A stretch of DNA of 64,000 nt from Streptomyces sp. WMMC940 (GCF_027460265.1 NZ_JAPZBC010000001.1:5126001-5190000), one strand, 5' to 3'; shown: positions 50,844 to 60,581, counted from the first letter of the stretch. The notes: generated from the sequence alone by a model not told the origin. Translations and numbers: made by a program.

Positions 50844-52277
50844 GTGCGCCACTCCACCAGGAGACTCCTGGTCCCCACGCTGACCGCCCTCGCGCTCGCC
50901 GCGAGCGGATGCTCGGCCGCCCCCGACAGCTCCGACCTGCCCGGGACCGGGCCCACCCCCGCCGCGACCGCCGCGGCGGCGGACGGAACCGAACAACTCG
51001 ACGTCGAAGCCGCCCCCCGCGGCGAGGCCGCCCCGACCGCCGTCGCCCGCCGCACCACCAAGGGCACCACCGCCGCCGCCGAGAGCGCGCTCAAGGTCGC
51101 CGCCTACGACAAACGCACCCGGCGCGCCGTCATAGCCGCCCCGCCCGCCGAACCGAACCCGCCCGGCTCCGGCAGCACGACGGCCCCGACCACCGGCCCC
51201 ACCGCGGACACCCCCGTCAAGACCGGCGACGTCATCGCCAGCGCCCCCGCCCCCGGCGCCCCCGACGGCCTCCTCGCCGAGGTCACCGAGGTCCTCGGCA
51301 CCACCGACCGGGGCACCGAGGTCCGCACCGCACCCACCACCCTCAGCACCCTCCTCGCCGACGACAAGGCCGACGGGCAGGTCCCCGTCGACCCCTCCAC
51401 CGTCGACGTCGAACCCCTCGTCGAGGGCGTCAAGGTCTCCTGGGCCCGCACCGGAGGCGCCACCTTCGGCCCCAGCGGCAGCAAGCTGCCCCTCGGCAGC
51501 CTGCGCCTCGACGTCGGCGCGGCCCTGGCCACCGCGGACGACTCCCCCGTCTCCGCCGCCGCCTCCCTCTCCGGCTTCGTGCAGCTCTCCCCGCAGGTCG
51601 AGTTCTCCTACGACGGCAGCGCCAACGGCCAGGCCGGACGCCCCGCGCCCGGCTCCGCGTTCCTCGGCATGACCGGCGACTGGACCGCCCAGTGGGCCCT
51701 CAAGGGCCGCGCCTCGGCCAAGGCCACCCAGCGGATCCCGTTCGCCAAGCTCCACGCCGACCCCGTGATCCAGGTCGGCCCCGTCCCCGTCGTCGTCAAC
51801 CTCGACCTCACCTGCTACCTCCAGGTCGAGGCCGACGGCCGCATCACCCTCGACGTGCAGCAGGACGTACGCGGCGACTTCCGCGTCGGGGGCGCCTACG
51901 CCCCCGGGGACGGCTGGACCCCGGTCAGCGCCTCCGACGTCAAGAGCACCCCGGTCCGCACCACCGTCACCGCCGCCGGCCAGGCCAGGGCGACCCTCGG
52001 CGCCGAGGCGTCCGTCGGTCTGTACGGCATGGTCGGCCTCACCGCCGACTTCGCCCCCTATCTGCGCGCCGAGGCCCGGGCCCGTGCCGACGCCTCGACG
52101 GACGGCACCGCGTCGGTCGCCGGCACATGGGCGCTCCACGGCGGTTTCGGCCTGAGCGGGCACCTCCAGCTCCAGCTGGCGGTCTTCGGCACGCCGATCC
52201 TCCGGCACCGGATCCCGCTGGGCAGCCTCCACCGCGAATGGCCCCTCGCGAGCGGCAAGGGCGCCCTCGCGGCCTGA
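50844..52277 (+). CDS. Large secreted lipoprotein, function unknown
   Basis: 477 aa. The lipoprotein signal (RHSTRRLLVPTLTALALAAS) ends in the lipobox LAASGC, lipidated Cys23. A low-complexity Ala/Pro/Thr region to ~140 is followed by a long beta-rich domain. That domain contains repeated hydrophobic/charged alternation (FVQLSPQVEFSYDG; GLYGMVGLTADFAPYLRAEARA; LSGHLQLQLAVFGTPIL). The pattern suggests a beta-sandwich or lipid-binding surface domain, but no family is recognised. GTG at 50844 follows CCGGAGGA. It stands alone after the 44-bp palindrome. Confidence 0.75.
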   Translation: MRHSTRRLLVPTLTALALAASGCSAAPDSSDLPGTGPTPAATAAAADGTEQLDVEAAPRGEAAPTAVARRTTKGTTAAAESALKVAAYDKRTRRAVIAAPPAEPNPPGSGSTTAPTTGPTADTPVKTGDVIASAPAPGAPDGLLAEVTEVLGTTDRGTEVRTAPTTLSTLLADDKADGQVPVDPSTVDVEPLVEGVKVSWARTGGATFGPSGSKLPLGSLRLDVGAALATADDSPVSAAASLSGFVQLSPQVEFSYDGSANGQAGRPAPGSAFLGMTGDWTAQWALKGRASAKATQRIPFAKLHADPVIQVGPVPVVVNLDLTCYLQVEADGRITLDVQQDVRGDFRVGGAYAPGDGWTPVSASDVKSTPVRTTVTAAGQARATLGAEASVGLYGMVGLTADFAPYLRAEARARADASTDGTASVAGTWALHGGFGLSGHLQLQLAVFGTPILRHRIPLGSLHREWPLASGKGALAA

Positions 52278-52382
52278 TCCGCGCCGGATCCACGGTCCCG
52301 GGCCGTCGGGCCCGGGACCGAACCGCCCTCCGCCCCGAACGCCTCCGAGTGCGGCGGTCCGCCTGGCGGAGGAGGCCGGTCG

Positions 52383-52604
52383 ATGACGTCACCGCCGCCC
52401 GTGGGGGCGTACGTCGTCGACACGAGCACCGGCCGCGTCGGGCGAATCCCCGGCCCCACGGGACCGCTCGTCCGCCTCGGGCCGGTCGGCGGCGGACGAG
52501 AACGGGCCTGCGCCCCCGACGACCTGCGCATCGCCACCGCCGCGGAACGCCTCAGCGCCGCGACCGCCTCCGCGAACGCCCGCAGCCGCGGCGAGGTGCC
52601 GTAG
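52383..52604 (+). CDS. Small conserved KOW-like protein, unknown function
   Basis: 73 aa. The N-terminal VGAYVVDTSTGRVGRIPGPTGPLVRLGPVGGGRERACAPDDLR has the pattern of a short beta-barrel (KOW/SH3-like) found in a small actinobacterial family. The C-terminal ~25 residues are Ala-rich and helical. ATG at 52383. It may be a nucleic-acid or ribosome accessory domain; this is only pattern-based. Confidence 0.65.
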   Translation: MTSPPPVGAYVVDTSTGRVGRIPGPTGPLVRLGPVGGGRERACAPDDLRIATAAERLSAATASANARSRGEVP

Positions 52605-52807
52605 CCCGCGCGCCCGGACGCCCGCAGGCCGTGCGCATCTCACGGACAAGGGTCCGTTTCCGGCCTGCTGTTGGCATATTCCGCCGTTCATCCTCCACGC
52701 CCACTTCACGGTGGGTAGCCTCCTCGTCACATGTCGGCCGTGCGATCAGTCCGTTCGCACCGGGGCCGGCACCCGACAGCACGCACTGATGAGGAGTGAG
52801 CGCAGCG

Positions 52808-53182
52808 ATGGCCAATGTGGAGACCTCCCTGAAAGAGTCCATGACGTCGATAGAGGGGGCGCTGGGGGTGGCGCTCGTGGACTACACCAGCGGGATGGCT
52901 CTGGGCACCCTGGGCGGCGGCAAGGACCTCGACCTGGCGGTGGCGGCGGCCGGCAACACGGACGTGATCCGCGCCAAGACCCGCACCATGGAGCACCTCG
53001 GGCTCACCGACGACATCGACGACATCCTGATCACCCTCGGCACCCAGTACCACCTGATCCGGCTGCTCAAGGGCCGCGGAGGCAACGGCCTCTTCCTCTA
53101 CCTCGTCCTCGACAAGGGCAACGCCAACCTGGCCATGGCCCGCCACCAGCTGCGGCGCATCGAGGTGGATCTCGAGCTGTAG
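52808..53182 (+). CDS. Roadblock/LC7-like small protein
   Basis: 124 aa, a fully conserved-looking protein in streptomycetes. MTSIEGALGVALVDYTSGMALGTLGGGKDLDLAVAAAGNTDVIRA and the C-terminal HLIRLLKGRGGNGLFLYLVLDKGNANLAMARHQLR match the roadblock/LC7 fold, which usually pairs with small GTPases or acts in gliding and conservon systems. No GTPase gene is next to it. ATG 52808 is preferred over 52796. Role unknown. Confidence 0.7.
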   Translation: MANVETSLKESMTSIEGALGVALVDYTSGMALGTLGGGKDLDLAVAAAGNTDVIRAKTRTMEHLGLTDDIDDILITLGTQYHLIRLLKGRGGNGLFLYLVLDKGNANLAMARHQLRRIEVDLEL

Positions 53183-53215
53183 TGCCGTGACGGTCCCCTC
53201 GTCCCCGGCTGCCCA

Positions 53216-53239
53216 CGAATTGAAAATTTCTTCAATTCG
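53216..53239. promoter_or_regulatory. Inverted repeat CGAATTGAA-N6-TTCAATTCG, probable ArsR operator
   Basis: Perfect 9-bp inverted repeat around AATTTC, strikingly AT-rich in this genome, 91 bp upstream of the ArsR-type gene at 53330. Such AT-rich dyads in front of arsR-type genes are usual autoregulatory sites. The partner regulator is inferred from position. Confidence 0.65.
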
Positions 53240-53329
53240 CCAGATCCCGATGGGATCAACCCTCTGGGAGGCGGGCAGCCGGAGACGGGAGGATCGGCCC
53301 GTAGTCGTCGAGTCACCGGGAGCGATCTC

Positions 53330-53662
53330 ATGCAGGTACCGCTGTACCAGGCCAAGGCGGAGTTCTTCCGCATGCTCGGGCACCCCGTCCGCATCCGGGT
53401 GCTGGAGCTCCTGCAGACCGGTCCGGTACCGGTGCGCGACCTGCTCACCGCGATCGAGATCGAACCGTCCAACCTCTCCCAGCAACTGGCCGTGCTGCGC
53501 CGCTCCGGCATCGTCGTGTCGATACGCGACGGCTCCACCGTCAGCTACGCCCTCGCCGGCGGCGACGTCGCGGAACTGCTCCGCGCCGCCCGCCGCATCC
53601 TCACCGAACTCCTCGTCGGACAGAACGAACTCCTCGAGGAACTCCGCCAGGCCGACGTGTGA
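53330..53662 (+). CDS. ArsR-family transcriptional regulator
   Basis: 110-aa winged-helix protein: AEFFRMLGHPVRIRVLELLQTGPVPVRDLLTAIEIEPSNLSQQLAVLRRSGIVVSIRDGSTVSYAL. The recognition helix is SNLSQQLAVLRRSG. It lacks a cysteine pair in the helix typical of As/Cd/Zn sensors, so it may sense a metal-independent or redox signal. The inverted repeat at 53216-53239 is likely its operator. A weak GC hairpin (53667-53684) follows the stop. Confidence 0.88.
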   Translation: MQVPLYQAKAEFFRMLGHPVRIRVLELLQTGPVPVRDLLTAIEIEPSNLSQQLAVLRRSGIVVSIRDGSTVSYALAGGDVAELLRAARRILTELLVGQNELLEELRQADV

Positions 53663-53764
53663 GCGGCCCGGGGCGGCCCCCGGGACCGGCCCCCGACACA
53701 GCCCCCGGGGCGGACCCACCGAACCCGACCCGGAGCCGCCCGGCCGGTACGAGAGAATGGCCCC

Positions 53765-54526
53765 ATGACCCTGTTCCGCGACGACGGCATCGTGCTGCGC
53801 ACCCAGAAGCTGGGTGAAGCGGACCGCATCATCACGATCCTCACCCGCGGACACGGGCGGGTCCGGGCCGTCGCCCGCGGAGTGCGCCGCACCAAATCGA
53901 AGTTCGGCGCCCGCCTCGAACCGTTCTCGCACGTCGACGTGCAGTTCTTCGCCCGCGGCGGCGACCTCGTCGGCCGCGGCCTTCCGCTGTGCACCCAGAG
54001 CGAGACGATCGCCCCCTACGGCAGCGGCATCGTCACCGACTACGCCCGCTACACCTCCGGCACCGCCATGCTGGAGACCGCGGAACGGTTCACCGACCAC
54101 GAGGGCGAACCGTCCGTCCAGCAGTACCTGCTGCTCGTCGGCGGACTCCGCACCCTCGCCCGCGGCGAGCACCCGCCGCACCTCGTCCTCGACGCGTTCC
54201 TGCTGCGCTCCCTCGCCGTCAACGGCTACGCGCCGTCGTTCTCCGACTGCGCCAAATGCGGCCTGCCCGGGCCGAACCGGTTCTTCTCCGTCGCCGCCGG
54301 CGGGGTCATCTGCGCCGACTGCCGTGTCCCCGGCAGCGTCGTACCCTCTGCTGAGGCGATCGGCCTGCTCAGCGCGCTGCTGACCGGAGACTGGGACACG
54401 GCACGGGCGTGCGAGGAACGCCACGTCAGGGAGGGCAGCGGACTGGTGTCCGCCTATCTGCACTGGCACCTGGAGCGCGGCCTGCGCTCGCTGCGGTACG
54501 TAGAGAAGCACGTCGAGAAGAAGTGA
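53765..54526 (+). CDS. recO: DNA repair protein RecO
   Basis: 253 aa. An N-terminal OB-like fold ([37 protein letters not shown]) is followed by a helical domain and a zinc finger with CAKC and CADC pairs (residues ~160-185). RecO anneals single strands with RecR and loads RecA at gaps. Its stop lies 11 bp before the uppS ATG, with the in-frame GTG overlap possible, so both are co-transcribed. Confidence 0.93.
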   Translation: MTLFRDDGIVLRTQKLGEADRIITILTRGHGRVRAVARGVRRTKSKFGARLEPFSHVDVQFFARGGDLVGRGLPLCTQSETIAPYGSGIVTDYARYTSGTAMLETAERFTDHEGEPSVQQYLLLVGGLRTLARGEHPPHLVLDAFLLRSLAVNGYAPSFSDCAKCGLPGPNRFFSVAAGGVICADCRVPGSVVPSAEAIGLLSALLTGDWDTARACEERHVREGSGLVSAYLHWHLERGLRSLRYVEKHVEKK

Positions 54527-54537
54527 GTGTGACCCCC

Positions 54538-55377
54538 ATGGCACGACGCGGAATCCTGGGACGTTCCCGCCGCGAGTACAAGGTCCCCGAGCCGCACCCG
54601 TCCGGAGCCCAACCGCCGAGGATCCCCGGCGAGCTCGTGCCGAACCACGTCGCTGTCGTCATGGACGGCAACGGGCGCTGGGCCAAGGAACGCGGACTGC
54701 CCCGCACCGAGGGACACAAGGTCGGCGAGGGCGTCGTCCTCGACGTGCTCAAGGGCTGCCTGGAGATGGGCGTCAAGAACCTCTCCCTGTACGCCTTCTC
54801 CACCGAGAACTGGAAGCGCTCCCCGGAGGAGGTGCGCTTCCTGATGAACTTCAACCGGGACGTGATCCGCCGCCGCCGCGACGAAATGGACGAACTCGGC
54901 ATCCGCATCCGCTGGGTCGGCCGGATGCCCAAGATGTGGAAGTCCGTCGTCCAGGAACTCCAGGTCGCCCAGGAACAGACCAAGGGCAACGACGCCATGA
55001 CGCTGTACTTCTGCGTCAACTACGGCGGGCGCGCCGAGATCGCCGACGCCGCGAAGCAGATCGCCGAGGACGTCGCCGCCGGCCGGCTCGACCCCGCCAA
55101 GGTCAACGAAAAGACGTTCCAGAAGTACCTGTACTACCCGGACATGCCGGACGTCGACCTCTTCCTGCGCCCCAGCGGCGAGCAGCGCACCTCCAACTAC
55201 CTCATCTGGCAGAGCAGTTACGCCGAGATGGTCTTCCAGGACGTGCTCTGGCCCGACTTCGACCGCCGCGACCTGTGGCGAGCCTGCCTGGAGTACGCCC
55301 AGCGCGACCGCCGCTTCGGCGGCGCCGTCCCGAACGAGGAACTCGCCCGCATCGAGAAGGAACTCGACAAGACGTAG
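54538..55377 (+). CDS. uppS: Isoprenyl (undecaprenyl/polyprenyl) diphosphate synthase, UppS family
   Basis: 279-aa cis-prenyltransferase. [22 protein letters not shown] near residues ~41-62 provides the catalytic Asp and Mg2+ site; [15 protein letters not shown] and the C-terminal [26 protein letters not shown] with DPxW-like motifs define the UppS fold. It makes polyprenyl diphosphate (C50-C55) for cell-wall lipid II. The ATG at 54538 matches the usual streptomycete start; a GTG at 54523 is possible. A bidirectional terminator follows. Confidence 0.93.
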   Translation: MARRGILGRSRREYKVPEPHPSGAQPPRIPGELVPNHVAVVMDGNGRWAKERGLPRTEGHKVGEGVVLDVLKGCLEMGVKNLSLYAFSTENWKRSPEEVRFLMNFNRDVIRRRRDEMDELGIRIRWVGRMPKMWKSVVQELQVAQEQTKGNDAMTLYFCVNYGGRAEIADAAKQIAEDVAAGRLDPAKVNEKTFQKYLYYPDMPDVDLFLRPSGEQRTSNYLIWQSSYAEMVFQDVLWPDFDRRDLWRACLEYAQRDRRFGGAVPNEELARIEKELDKT

Positions 55378-55497
55378 CCCGCCCACACCGCACGCGGAAA
55401 CACGACCACAGCCGCACGAGAGCGGCCGTACCGCTGTGCTCGTACGGCGCCTCGGCAACCACGACGAGGAAGAGCCGCACGCGGCGGCCACGGCAGA

Positions 55498-55529
55498 AGG
55501 GCCCGCACCGGCAGCAGCCGGTGCGAGCC
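55498..55529. terminator. Bidirectional terminator between uppS and zur
   Basis: Stem GGGCCCGCACCGGC (55498-55511) with 55516-55529, one mismatch, 4-nt loop, in the 207-bp spacer between convergent uppS and zur. The spacer otherwise holds no gene. Confidence 0.75.
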
Positions 55530-55584
55530 CTCCACCCACCCCGCCGCGCCCCGCGGTCACGGGTGCGCGAACGGGATCACGGGA

Positions 55585-55995
55585 TCACTTCTTCGCGCAC
55601 TCCACGCACGTACCGAAGATCTCCACCGTGTGCGCCACGTTCACATAGCCGTGCTGCGCCGCGATCGTCTCCGCCCACTGCTCCACAGCCGGGCCCTCGA
55701 CCTCGACCGCCTTGCCGCACACCCGGCACACCAGATGATGGTGGTGCTCACCCGACTCACAACGCCGGTACACCGCCTCGCCGTCGCTCGTGCGCAGCAC
55801 ATCGACCTCGCCGGCATCGGCGAGCGACTGCAGCGTCCGGTAGACCGTCGTCAGGCCGACCGAATCGCCGCGGTGCTTGAGCATGTCGTGCAGCTCCTGC
55901 GCACTGCGGAACTCGTCCACCTCGTCCAGCGCCGCCGCCACCGCGGCCCGCTGGCGGGTCGACCGGCCGCGCACGGGGGGTCCAGCCGTCGCCAC
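55585..55995 (-). CDS. zur: Zinc uptake regulator Zur (Fur family)
   Basis: 136 aa. The winged helix is followed by metal sites: the His-rich SGEHHHHLVCRVCGKAVEVEG and the C-terminal CVEC form the zinc-binding C-pair, and HG...VAHTVEIFG fits the regulatory site. Zur represses zinc uptake when zinc is plentiful. GTG start at 55995 is preceded by GGAGGT. It is last in the znuA-znuC-znuB-zur operon, so it autoregulates. Zur-box-like sites lie upstream of znuA. Confidence 0.92.
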   Translation of the reverse strand: MATAGPPVRGRSTRQRAAVAAALDEVDEFRSAQELHDMLKHRGDSVGLTTVYRTLQSLADAGEVDVLRTSDGEAVYRRCESGEHHHHLVCRVCGKAVEVEGPAVEQWAETIAAQHGYVNVAHTVEIFGTCVECAKK

Positions 55996-56059
55996 AGGTA
56001 CCTCCTTACGTTCCGCCGCTCCTCGACGGCCATTCTGCCAGGCCCGCCACGGGCACCGG

Positions 56060-56965
56060 TCAGACCGCGGCGTCACCCGCCGGACGGCGGGTCGCCGGAA
56101 CGTCCACGTCGCACTCCGTCCCCGCAGCCCCGGCCAACGCCTCGACCACCCGCGACCGCCGCCGCGCCAGCGGCGTCGCCAGCGCCGTGAACAGCAAGAA
56201 CACCGCGATCGCCAGCAGCACGATCGTCGCACCCGGCGGCACGTCCCGGTAGTACGTGGTGACCGTACCGGCCAGCGTCACCGCCACACCGATCGCCACC
56301 GCCACCACGAACGTCACCGCGAACGAACGCGTGACCTGCTGCGCCGCCGCCACCGGCACCACCATCAGCGCGCTCACCAGCAGCAGCCCGACCACACGCA
56401 TCGCGACCGTCACCGTCAACGCGGCCGTCACCGCCACCAGCAGATTCAGCGCCCGCACCGGCAGCCCCGTGACCCGCGCGAACTCCTCGTCCTGGCTGAT
56501 CGCGAACAGCTGCCGCCGCAGCCCCACCGTCACCAGCAGCACGAAGCCCGCCAGCAGACAGATCGCCACGACGTCCTCGTCCGAGACCGTGGACAGCGAA
56601 CCGAACAGATACGACGTGAGATTGGCGTTCGACCCGGTGCCGCTGAGATTCATCAGCATCACACCGCCCGCCATACCGCCGTAGAACAGCATCGCCAGCG
56701 CGATGTCACCGCGCGTGCGCCCGTAGGCCCGGATCAGCTCCATCGCCACCGAACCGACCACCGCGACCAGAGCCGCCATCCACACCGGGTTCGTGGACAG
56801 CAGGAAACCGAGACCGACACCGGTCAACGCGACATGTCCGATGCCGTCGCCCATCAGCGCCTGCCTGCGCTGCACCAGATGAATGCCCACGGCCGGAGCC
56901 GTGACGCCCACCAGCACGGCGGCCAGCAGCGCCCGCTGCATGAAGGGGTCCTGGAGGAATTCCAT
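56060..56965 (-). CDS. znuB: Zinc ABC transporter permease ZnuB
   Basis: 301 aa, ABC-3 family permease with about eight hydrophobic segments (for example QRALLAAVLVGVTAPAVGIH; VVAICLLAGFVLLVTVGL; LLVAVTAALTVTVAMRVVGLLLVSALMVVPVAAAQQ). The EAA-like loop EFARVTGLPVRALN is visible. It forms the Zn2+ channel with ZnuC and ZnuA. Starts 2 bp after the znuC stop. Confidence 0.93.
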   Translation of the reverse strand: MEFLQDPFMQRALLAAVLVGVTAPAVGIHLVQRRQALMGDGIGHVALTGVGLGFLLSTNPVWMAALVAVVGSVAMELIRAYGRTRGDIALAMLFYGGMAGGVMLMNLSGTGSNANLTSYLFGSLSTVSDEDVVAICLLAGFVLLVTVGLRRQLFAISQDEEFARVTGLPVRALNLLVAVTAALTVTVAMRVVGLLLVSALMVVPVAAAQQVTRSFAVTFVVAVAIGVAVTLAGTVTTYYRDVPPGATIVLLAIAVFLLFTALATPLARRRSRVVEALAGAAGTECDVDVPATRRPAGDAAV

Positions 56966-56967
56966 GA

Positions 56968-57792
56968 TCAGCTCAGCAGTCCCGTGCGGAGCGGCTCGTC
57001 GGCCGCATGCGGATGAACGTGGTCGTGGCCGGGCAGCGCATGCTGGCCCACGGCACGCGGAGGCGGCCCGTCATGGACGACACAGCCGTCCCGCAGCACC
57101 ACCGCCCGGTCGATCAACGGCTCCAGCGGGCCCAGCTCGTGCAGCACCAGCAGCACCGTCGTCCCGGCCGCCACCTGCTCCCGCAGCGTCCCGGCGAGGA
57201 TCTCCTGACTGGCCAGGTCCACACCCGCCATCGGCTCGTCCATGATGAGCAGCTCCGGCTCCGCGGCCAGCGCACGGGCGATCAGCACCCGCTGGTGCTG
57301 CCCGCCCGACAGGGCGCTCACCGAGTCCCTCGCCCGGTCGGCGAGTCCGACGAGACCGATCGCCCGTCGCACCGCCGCACGGTCGCCCTTCGACGGCCAA
57401 CCCAGCCTCGTCCGCGACAACCGACCGGACGCCACCACCTCCCGGACCGTCGCCGGCACCCCGCTCACCGCGGTCGTGCGCTGCGGTACGTAACCCACCC
57501 GCGACCACGCACGGAAACGGCGCAGCTCCGTACCGAACAACGACACCGAACCACCGGTGAGCGGCACCTGGCCGATCACCGACCGCACGGCCGTCGACTT
57601 CCCCGAGCCGTTCGCGCCGAGCAGCGCCACGACCTCACCGCGCTCCACGGTGAGGTCGACGCCGCGCAGCACGGGACGCGAACCCAGCGTGGCCCGGGCC
57701 CCGCGGACGGATATGACGGGCTCTGCGACGGGCTCCATGGGCTTCGCCTCCGATGCTGCTCCTGCCGAAACGGCCGGTGAAACGACTGTCAC
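56968..57792 (-). CDS. znuC: Zinc ABC transporter ATP-binding protein ZnuC
   Basis: 274 aa. Walker A GANGSGKST, Q-loop VGYVPQ, signature LSGGQHQR, Walker B LLIMDEP and the H-loop LHELG are all present. It energises zinc import. The C-terminal tail is His-rich (AVGQHALPGHDHVHPHAADE), which may bind or sense Zn2+. The start overlaps the znuA stop by 4 bp (ATGA). Confidence 0.94.
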   Translation of the reverse strand: MTVVSPAVSAGAASEAKPMEPVAEPVISVRGARATLGSRPVLRGVDLTVERGEVVALLGANGSGKSTAVRSVIGQVPLTGGSVSLFGTELRRFRAWSRVGYVPQRTTAVSGVPATVREVVASGRLSRTRLGWPSKGDRAAVRRAIGLVGLADRARDSVSALSGGQHQRVLIARALAAEPELLIMDEPMAGVDLASQEILAGTLREQVAAGTTVLLVLHELGPLEPLIDRAVVLRDGCVVHDGPPPRAVGQHALPGHDHVHPHAADEPLRTGLLS

Positions 57793-58757
57793 TTCGCGCC
57801 GAGCGCCTTCTGCAGCGCGGCGAGGTTGGACTCCATCACCGACAGGTAGTCGTCACCCTCGGACCTGTCCGTGATGCCCTCCAGCGGGTCCAGGACGTCC
57901 GTCCGAAGCCCCGTGTCCTTCGCCAGTGTCTTCGCCGTGCGGTCACTGGCCAGCGTCTCGAAGAAGATCGTGGACACCTTCTCCTGCTTCGCGACCGACT
58001 GGAGCTCCTTGATCCGGGCCGGGCTCGGCTCGGACTCCGGGTCGAGCCCGGCTATGCCGTGCTGGTCCAGCCCGTACCGCTCGGCGAGATAGCCGAAGGC
58101 GGAATGGGTGGTGATGAAGGTCCTGGTGGTGCTGTTCTTCAGACCGTCGGTGAACTTCGCGTCCAGCGCCTTCAGCTTGCCGACCAGCATCCGGGTGTTC
58201 TTCCGGTAGTCAGCGGCATGCGCCGGGTCGGCCTTCGCCAGAGAGTCCCCGACGCCCTCGGCGACCTCGGCGTACTTCACCGGGTCCAGCCAGACATGGG
58301 GATCGGCACCGGCGCCGTGCTCCTCGCCCTCGTGCTCCTCACCCTCGTGACCGTGGTCGTGGCCGACCTCGGTGCCGTGGTTCTCCAGCTCGGTCAGGGT
58401 CGCGGCGTCCACCGTGTGCTCGACGCCGGACTGCGCGATCGCCTCGTCGACGGCGGGCTGCACGCCCTTCAGATAGAGGACGTAGTCGGCCTGGCGGAGC
58501 TCCGACACCTGCCTGGGCTTCAGCTCCAGATCATGCGGCTCCACACCCGGCTTCGTCAGCGTCGTGACCTCGACATGGTCACCGCCGATCTCCTCGGCCA
58601 GGTACTGCATCGGGTAGAACGACGTCACCACGTCCAGCCTGCCGTCGGCCTTGTCGCCTCCGGCCGAGGACGCACCCGAGCAGGCCGAGAGCGTGACGAG
58701 GCCCAGCGCGGTCGCTCCCGCGAGGGCGGTGGTCGGTATGAGGCGGCGTACGTTCAT
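57789..58757 (-). CDS. znuA: Zinc ABC transporter substrate-binding lipoprotein ZnuA
   Basis: 322 aa. The lipobox LSAC (Cys26 or so) anchors it. The cluster 9 metal-binding fold shows the YPMQYLAEEIGGDHVEV and EPHDLELKPRQV starts and metal-ligand His residues (HDLE; the loop at HVWLDPVKY; THSAFGYL). A His/Glu-rich loop HGTEVGHDHGHEGEEH lies near residues 125-150, typical of ZnuA. The Zur boxes at 58757-58793 cover its start. ATG 58757 or 58766 are both possible. Confidence 0.93.
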   Translation of the reverse strand: MNVRRLIPTTALAGATALGLVTLSACSGASSAGGDKADGRLDVVTSFYPMQYLAEEIGGDHVEVTTLTKPGVEPHDLELKPRQVSELRQADYVLYLKGVQPAVDEAIAQSGVEHTVDAATLTELENHGTEVGHDHGHEGEEHEGEEHGAGADPHVWLDPVKYAEVAEGVGDSLAKADPAHAADYRKNTRMLVGKLKALDAKFTDGLKNSTTRTFITTHSAFGYLAERYGLDQHGIAGLDPESEPSPARIKELQSVAKQEKVSTIFFETLASDRTAKTLAKDTGLRTDVLDPLEGITDRSEGDDYLSVMESNLAALQKALGAK

Positions 58758-58793
58758 GACAGTCATTTTCAACAAAAGTGGAAACGATTGTCA
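58757..58793 (-). promoter_or_regulatory. Two Zur-box-like sites over the znuA start
   Basis: TGACAGTCATTTTCA (58757-58771) and TGGAAACGATTGTCA (58779-58793) are each 7-1-7 imperfect palindromes like the streptomycete Zur box TGAAAATNATTTTCA. They overlap or lie just upstream of the znuA start and end of the promoter. Zinc-loaded Zur is expected to block the operon here. Confidence 0.8.
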
Positions 58794-59073
58794 ATTGAAT
58801 CATCGCTTCCGATCATCCCACGACCACCACCCCCGCCCCCACCTGCGCCGGCCCCCACGGACGAAACCGGCACCCGAATCCTCCACCGAGAGAACGGAAC
58901 GTGCATCACCCATCACCCGGACTGGTACAGGTCCGGCGACGACATCGGATCCGATGGCACGCCCCCCACGCATCCGATTCCGCGAACGAGGAGGCGAACC
59001 GATTTGATACAGGGGGTACGAGCGCCGGTAATCTGAAGCATTCGCACTTCGTCGTCGTAATGAAGAGAGCACC

Positions 59074-60456
59074 GTGGCCGCCGACAAGATCGACACGATC
59101 GTCAACCTGAGCAAGCGCCGTGGGTTCGTCTACCCCAGCAGCGAGATCTACGGCGGCCAGCGCGCCGCCTGGGACTACGGACCGCTGGGTACCGAGCTCA
59201 AGGAGAACATCAAGCGCCAGTGGTGGCGCTACATGGTCACCTCGCGCGAGGACGTCGTCGGTATCGACTCGTCGGTGATCCTGGCGACCGAGGTCTGGGA
59301 AGCCTCCGGCCACGTCGCCACCTTCACCGACCCGCTCACCGAGTGCACCTCCTGCCACAAGCGCTTCCGCGCCGACCACCTCGAAGAGGCCTACGAGGAG
59401 AAGCACGGTCACGCCCCGTCGGGCGGCCTGACCGACATCAACTGCCCCCACTGCGGCACCAAGGGCCAGTTCACCGAGCCCAAGCAGTTCTCCGGCCTCC
59501 TCTCCACCCACCTCGGCCCCACCCAGGACTCCGGCTCCGTCGCCTACCTGCGCCCCGAGACCGCCCAGGGCATCTTCACCAACTTCGCCCAGGTCCAGCA
59601 GACCTCCCGCCGCAAGCCGCCCTTCGGCATCGCCCAGGTCGGCAAGTCCTTCCGCAACGAGATCACCCCCGGCAACTTCATCTTCCGCACCCGCGAGTTC
59701 GAGCAGATGGAGATGGAGTTCTTCGTCAAGCCCGGCGAGGACGAGAAGTGGCACGAGTACTGGATGGAGCAGCGCTGGAACTGGTACACCGGCCTGGGTC
59801 TCCGTGAGGAGAACATGCGCTGGTACGAGCACCCCAAGGAGAAGCTCTCCCACTACTCCAAGCGCACCGCCGACATCGAGTACCGCTTCCAGTTCGGCGG
59901 CAGCGAATGGGGCGAGCTCGAAGGCGTCGCCAACCGCACCGACTACGACCTCGGCGCCCACTCCAAGGCCTCCGGCACCGACCTGTCGTACTTCGACCAG
60001 GAAGCCGGCGAGCGCTGGACCCCCTACGTCATCGAGCCCGCCGCCGGCGTCGGCCGCACCATGCTCGCCTTCCTTCTCGACGGCTACAACGAGGACGAAG
60101 CCCCCAACGCCAAGGGCGTCATGGAGAAGCGCACCGTCCTGCGCCTCGACCACCGCCTCGCCCCGGTGAAGGTCGCCGTCCTGCCGCTGTCCCGCAACCC
60201 CCAGCTCTCCCCGAAGGCCAAGGGCCTCGCCGCCGACCTCCGGCAGAACTGGAACATCGAGTTCGACGACGCCGGTGCCATCGGCCGCCGCTACCGCCGC
60301 CAGGACGAGATCGGCACCCCCTACTGCGTCACCGTCGACTTCGACACCCTCGACGACAACGCGGTCACCGTCCGCGAACGCGACACCATGAAGCAGGAAC
60401 GCGTCTCCCTCGACCAGATCCAGGGCTACCTCGCCACCCGCCTCCTCGGCTGCTGA
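59074..60456 (+). CDS. glyS: Glycyl-tRNA synthetase (class II, homodimeric)
   Basis: 460 aa. It opens with the class II fold: [42 protein letters not shown]. Zinc-binding cysteines CTSC and CPHC (residues ~90-135) lie in the insertion; [25 protein letters not shown] (motif 2 region) and motif 3 GVGRTMLAF follow. It charges glycine to its tRNA. GTG start at 59074 follows GAAGAGAG. Its terminator hairpin has been split by a mobile element (60481-61239). The 280-bp spacer before it (58794-59073) shows no gene. Confidence 0.95.
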   Translation: MAADKIDTIVNLSKRRGFVYPSSEIYGGQRAAWDYGPLGTELKENIKRQWWRYMVTSREDVVGIDSSVILATEVWEASGHVATFTDPLTECTSCHKRFRADHLEEAYEEKHGHAPSGGLTDINCPHCGTKGQFTEPKQFSGLLSTHLGPTQDSGSVAYLRPETAQGIFTNFAQVQQTSRRKPPFGIAQVGKSFRNEITPGNFIFRTREFEQMEMEFFVKPGEDEKWHEYWMEQRWNWYTGLGLREENMRWYEHPKEKLSHYSKRTADIEYRFQFGGSEWGELEGVANRTDYDLGAHSKASGTDLSYFDQEAGERWTPYVIEPAAGVGRTMLAFLLDGYNEDEAPNAKGVMEKRTVLRLDHRLAPVKVAVLPLSRNPQLSPKAKGLAADLRQNWNIEFDDAGAIGRRYRRQDEIGTPYCVTVDFDTLDDNAVTVRERDTMKQERVSLDQIQGYLATRLLGC

Positions 60457-60532
60457 CGTTCACCCCCGCGACGGCAACAAGGCCCCCGGTTCCGGGTACG
60501 GGACGCTGTTGGCGAATTCGGGGGCTCGCGTG

Positions 60533-60575
60533 ACGTCGGCCTTCAAGACCCGGTTGTGGTCTTGAAGGCCGACGT
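60533..60575 (+). repeat. Left subterminal hairpin of the IS1182-type element
   Basis: Perfect 18-bp stem ACGTCGGCCTTCAAGACC (60533-60550) with 60558-60575, 7-nt loop CGGTTGT, between the left end and the transposase start. It would fold in transcripts entering from glyS and sequester the upstream region. Confidence 0.8.
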
Positions 60576-60581
60576 TGTCGT

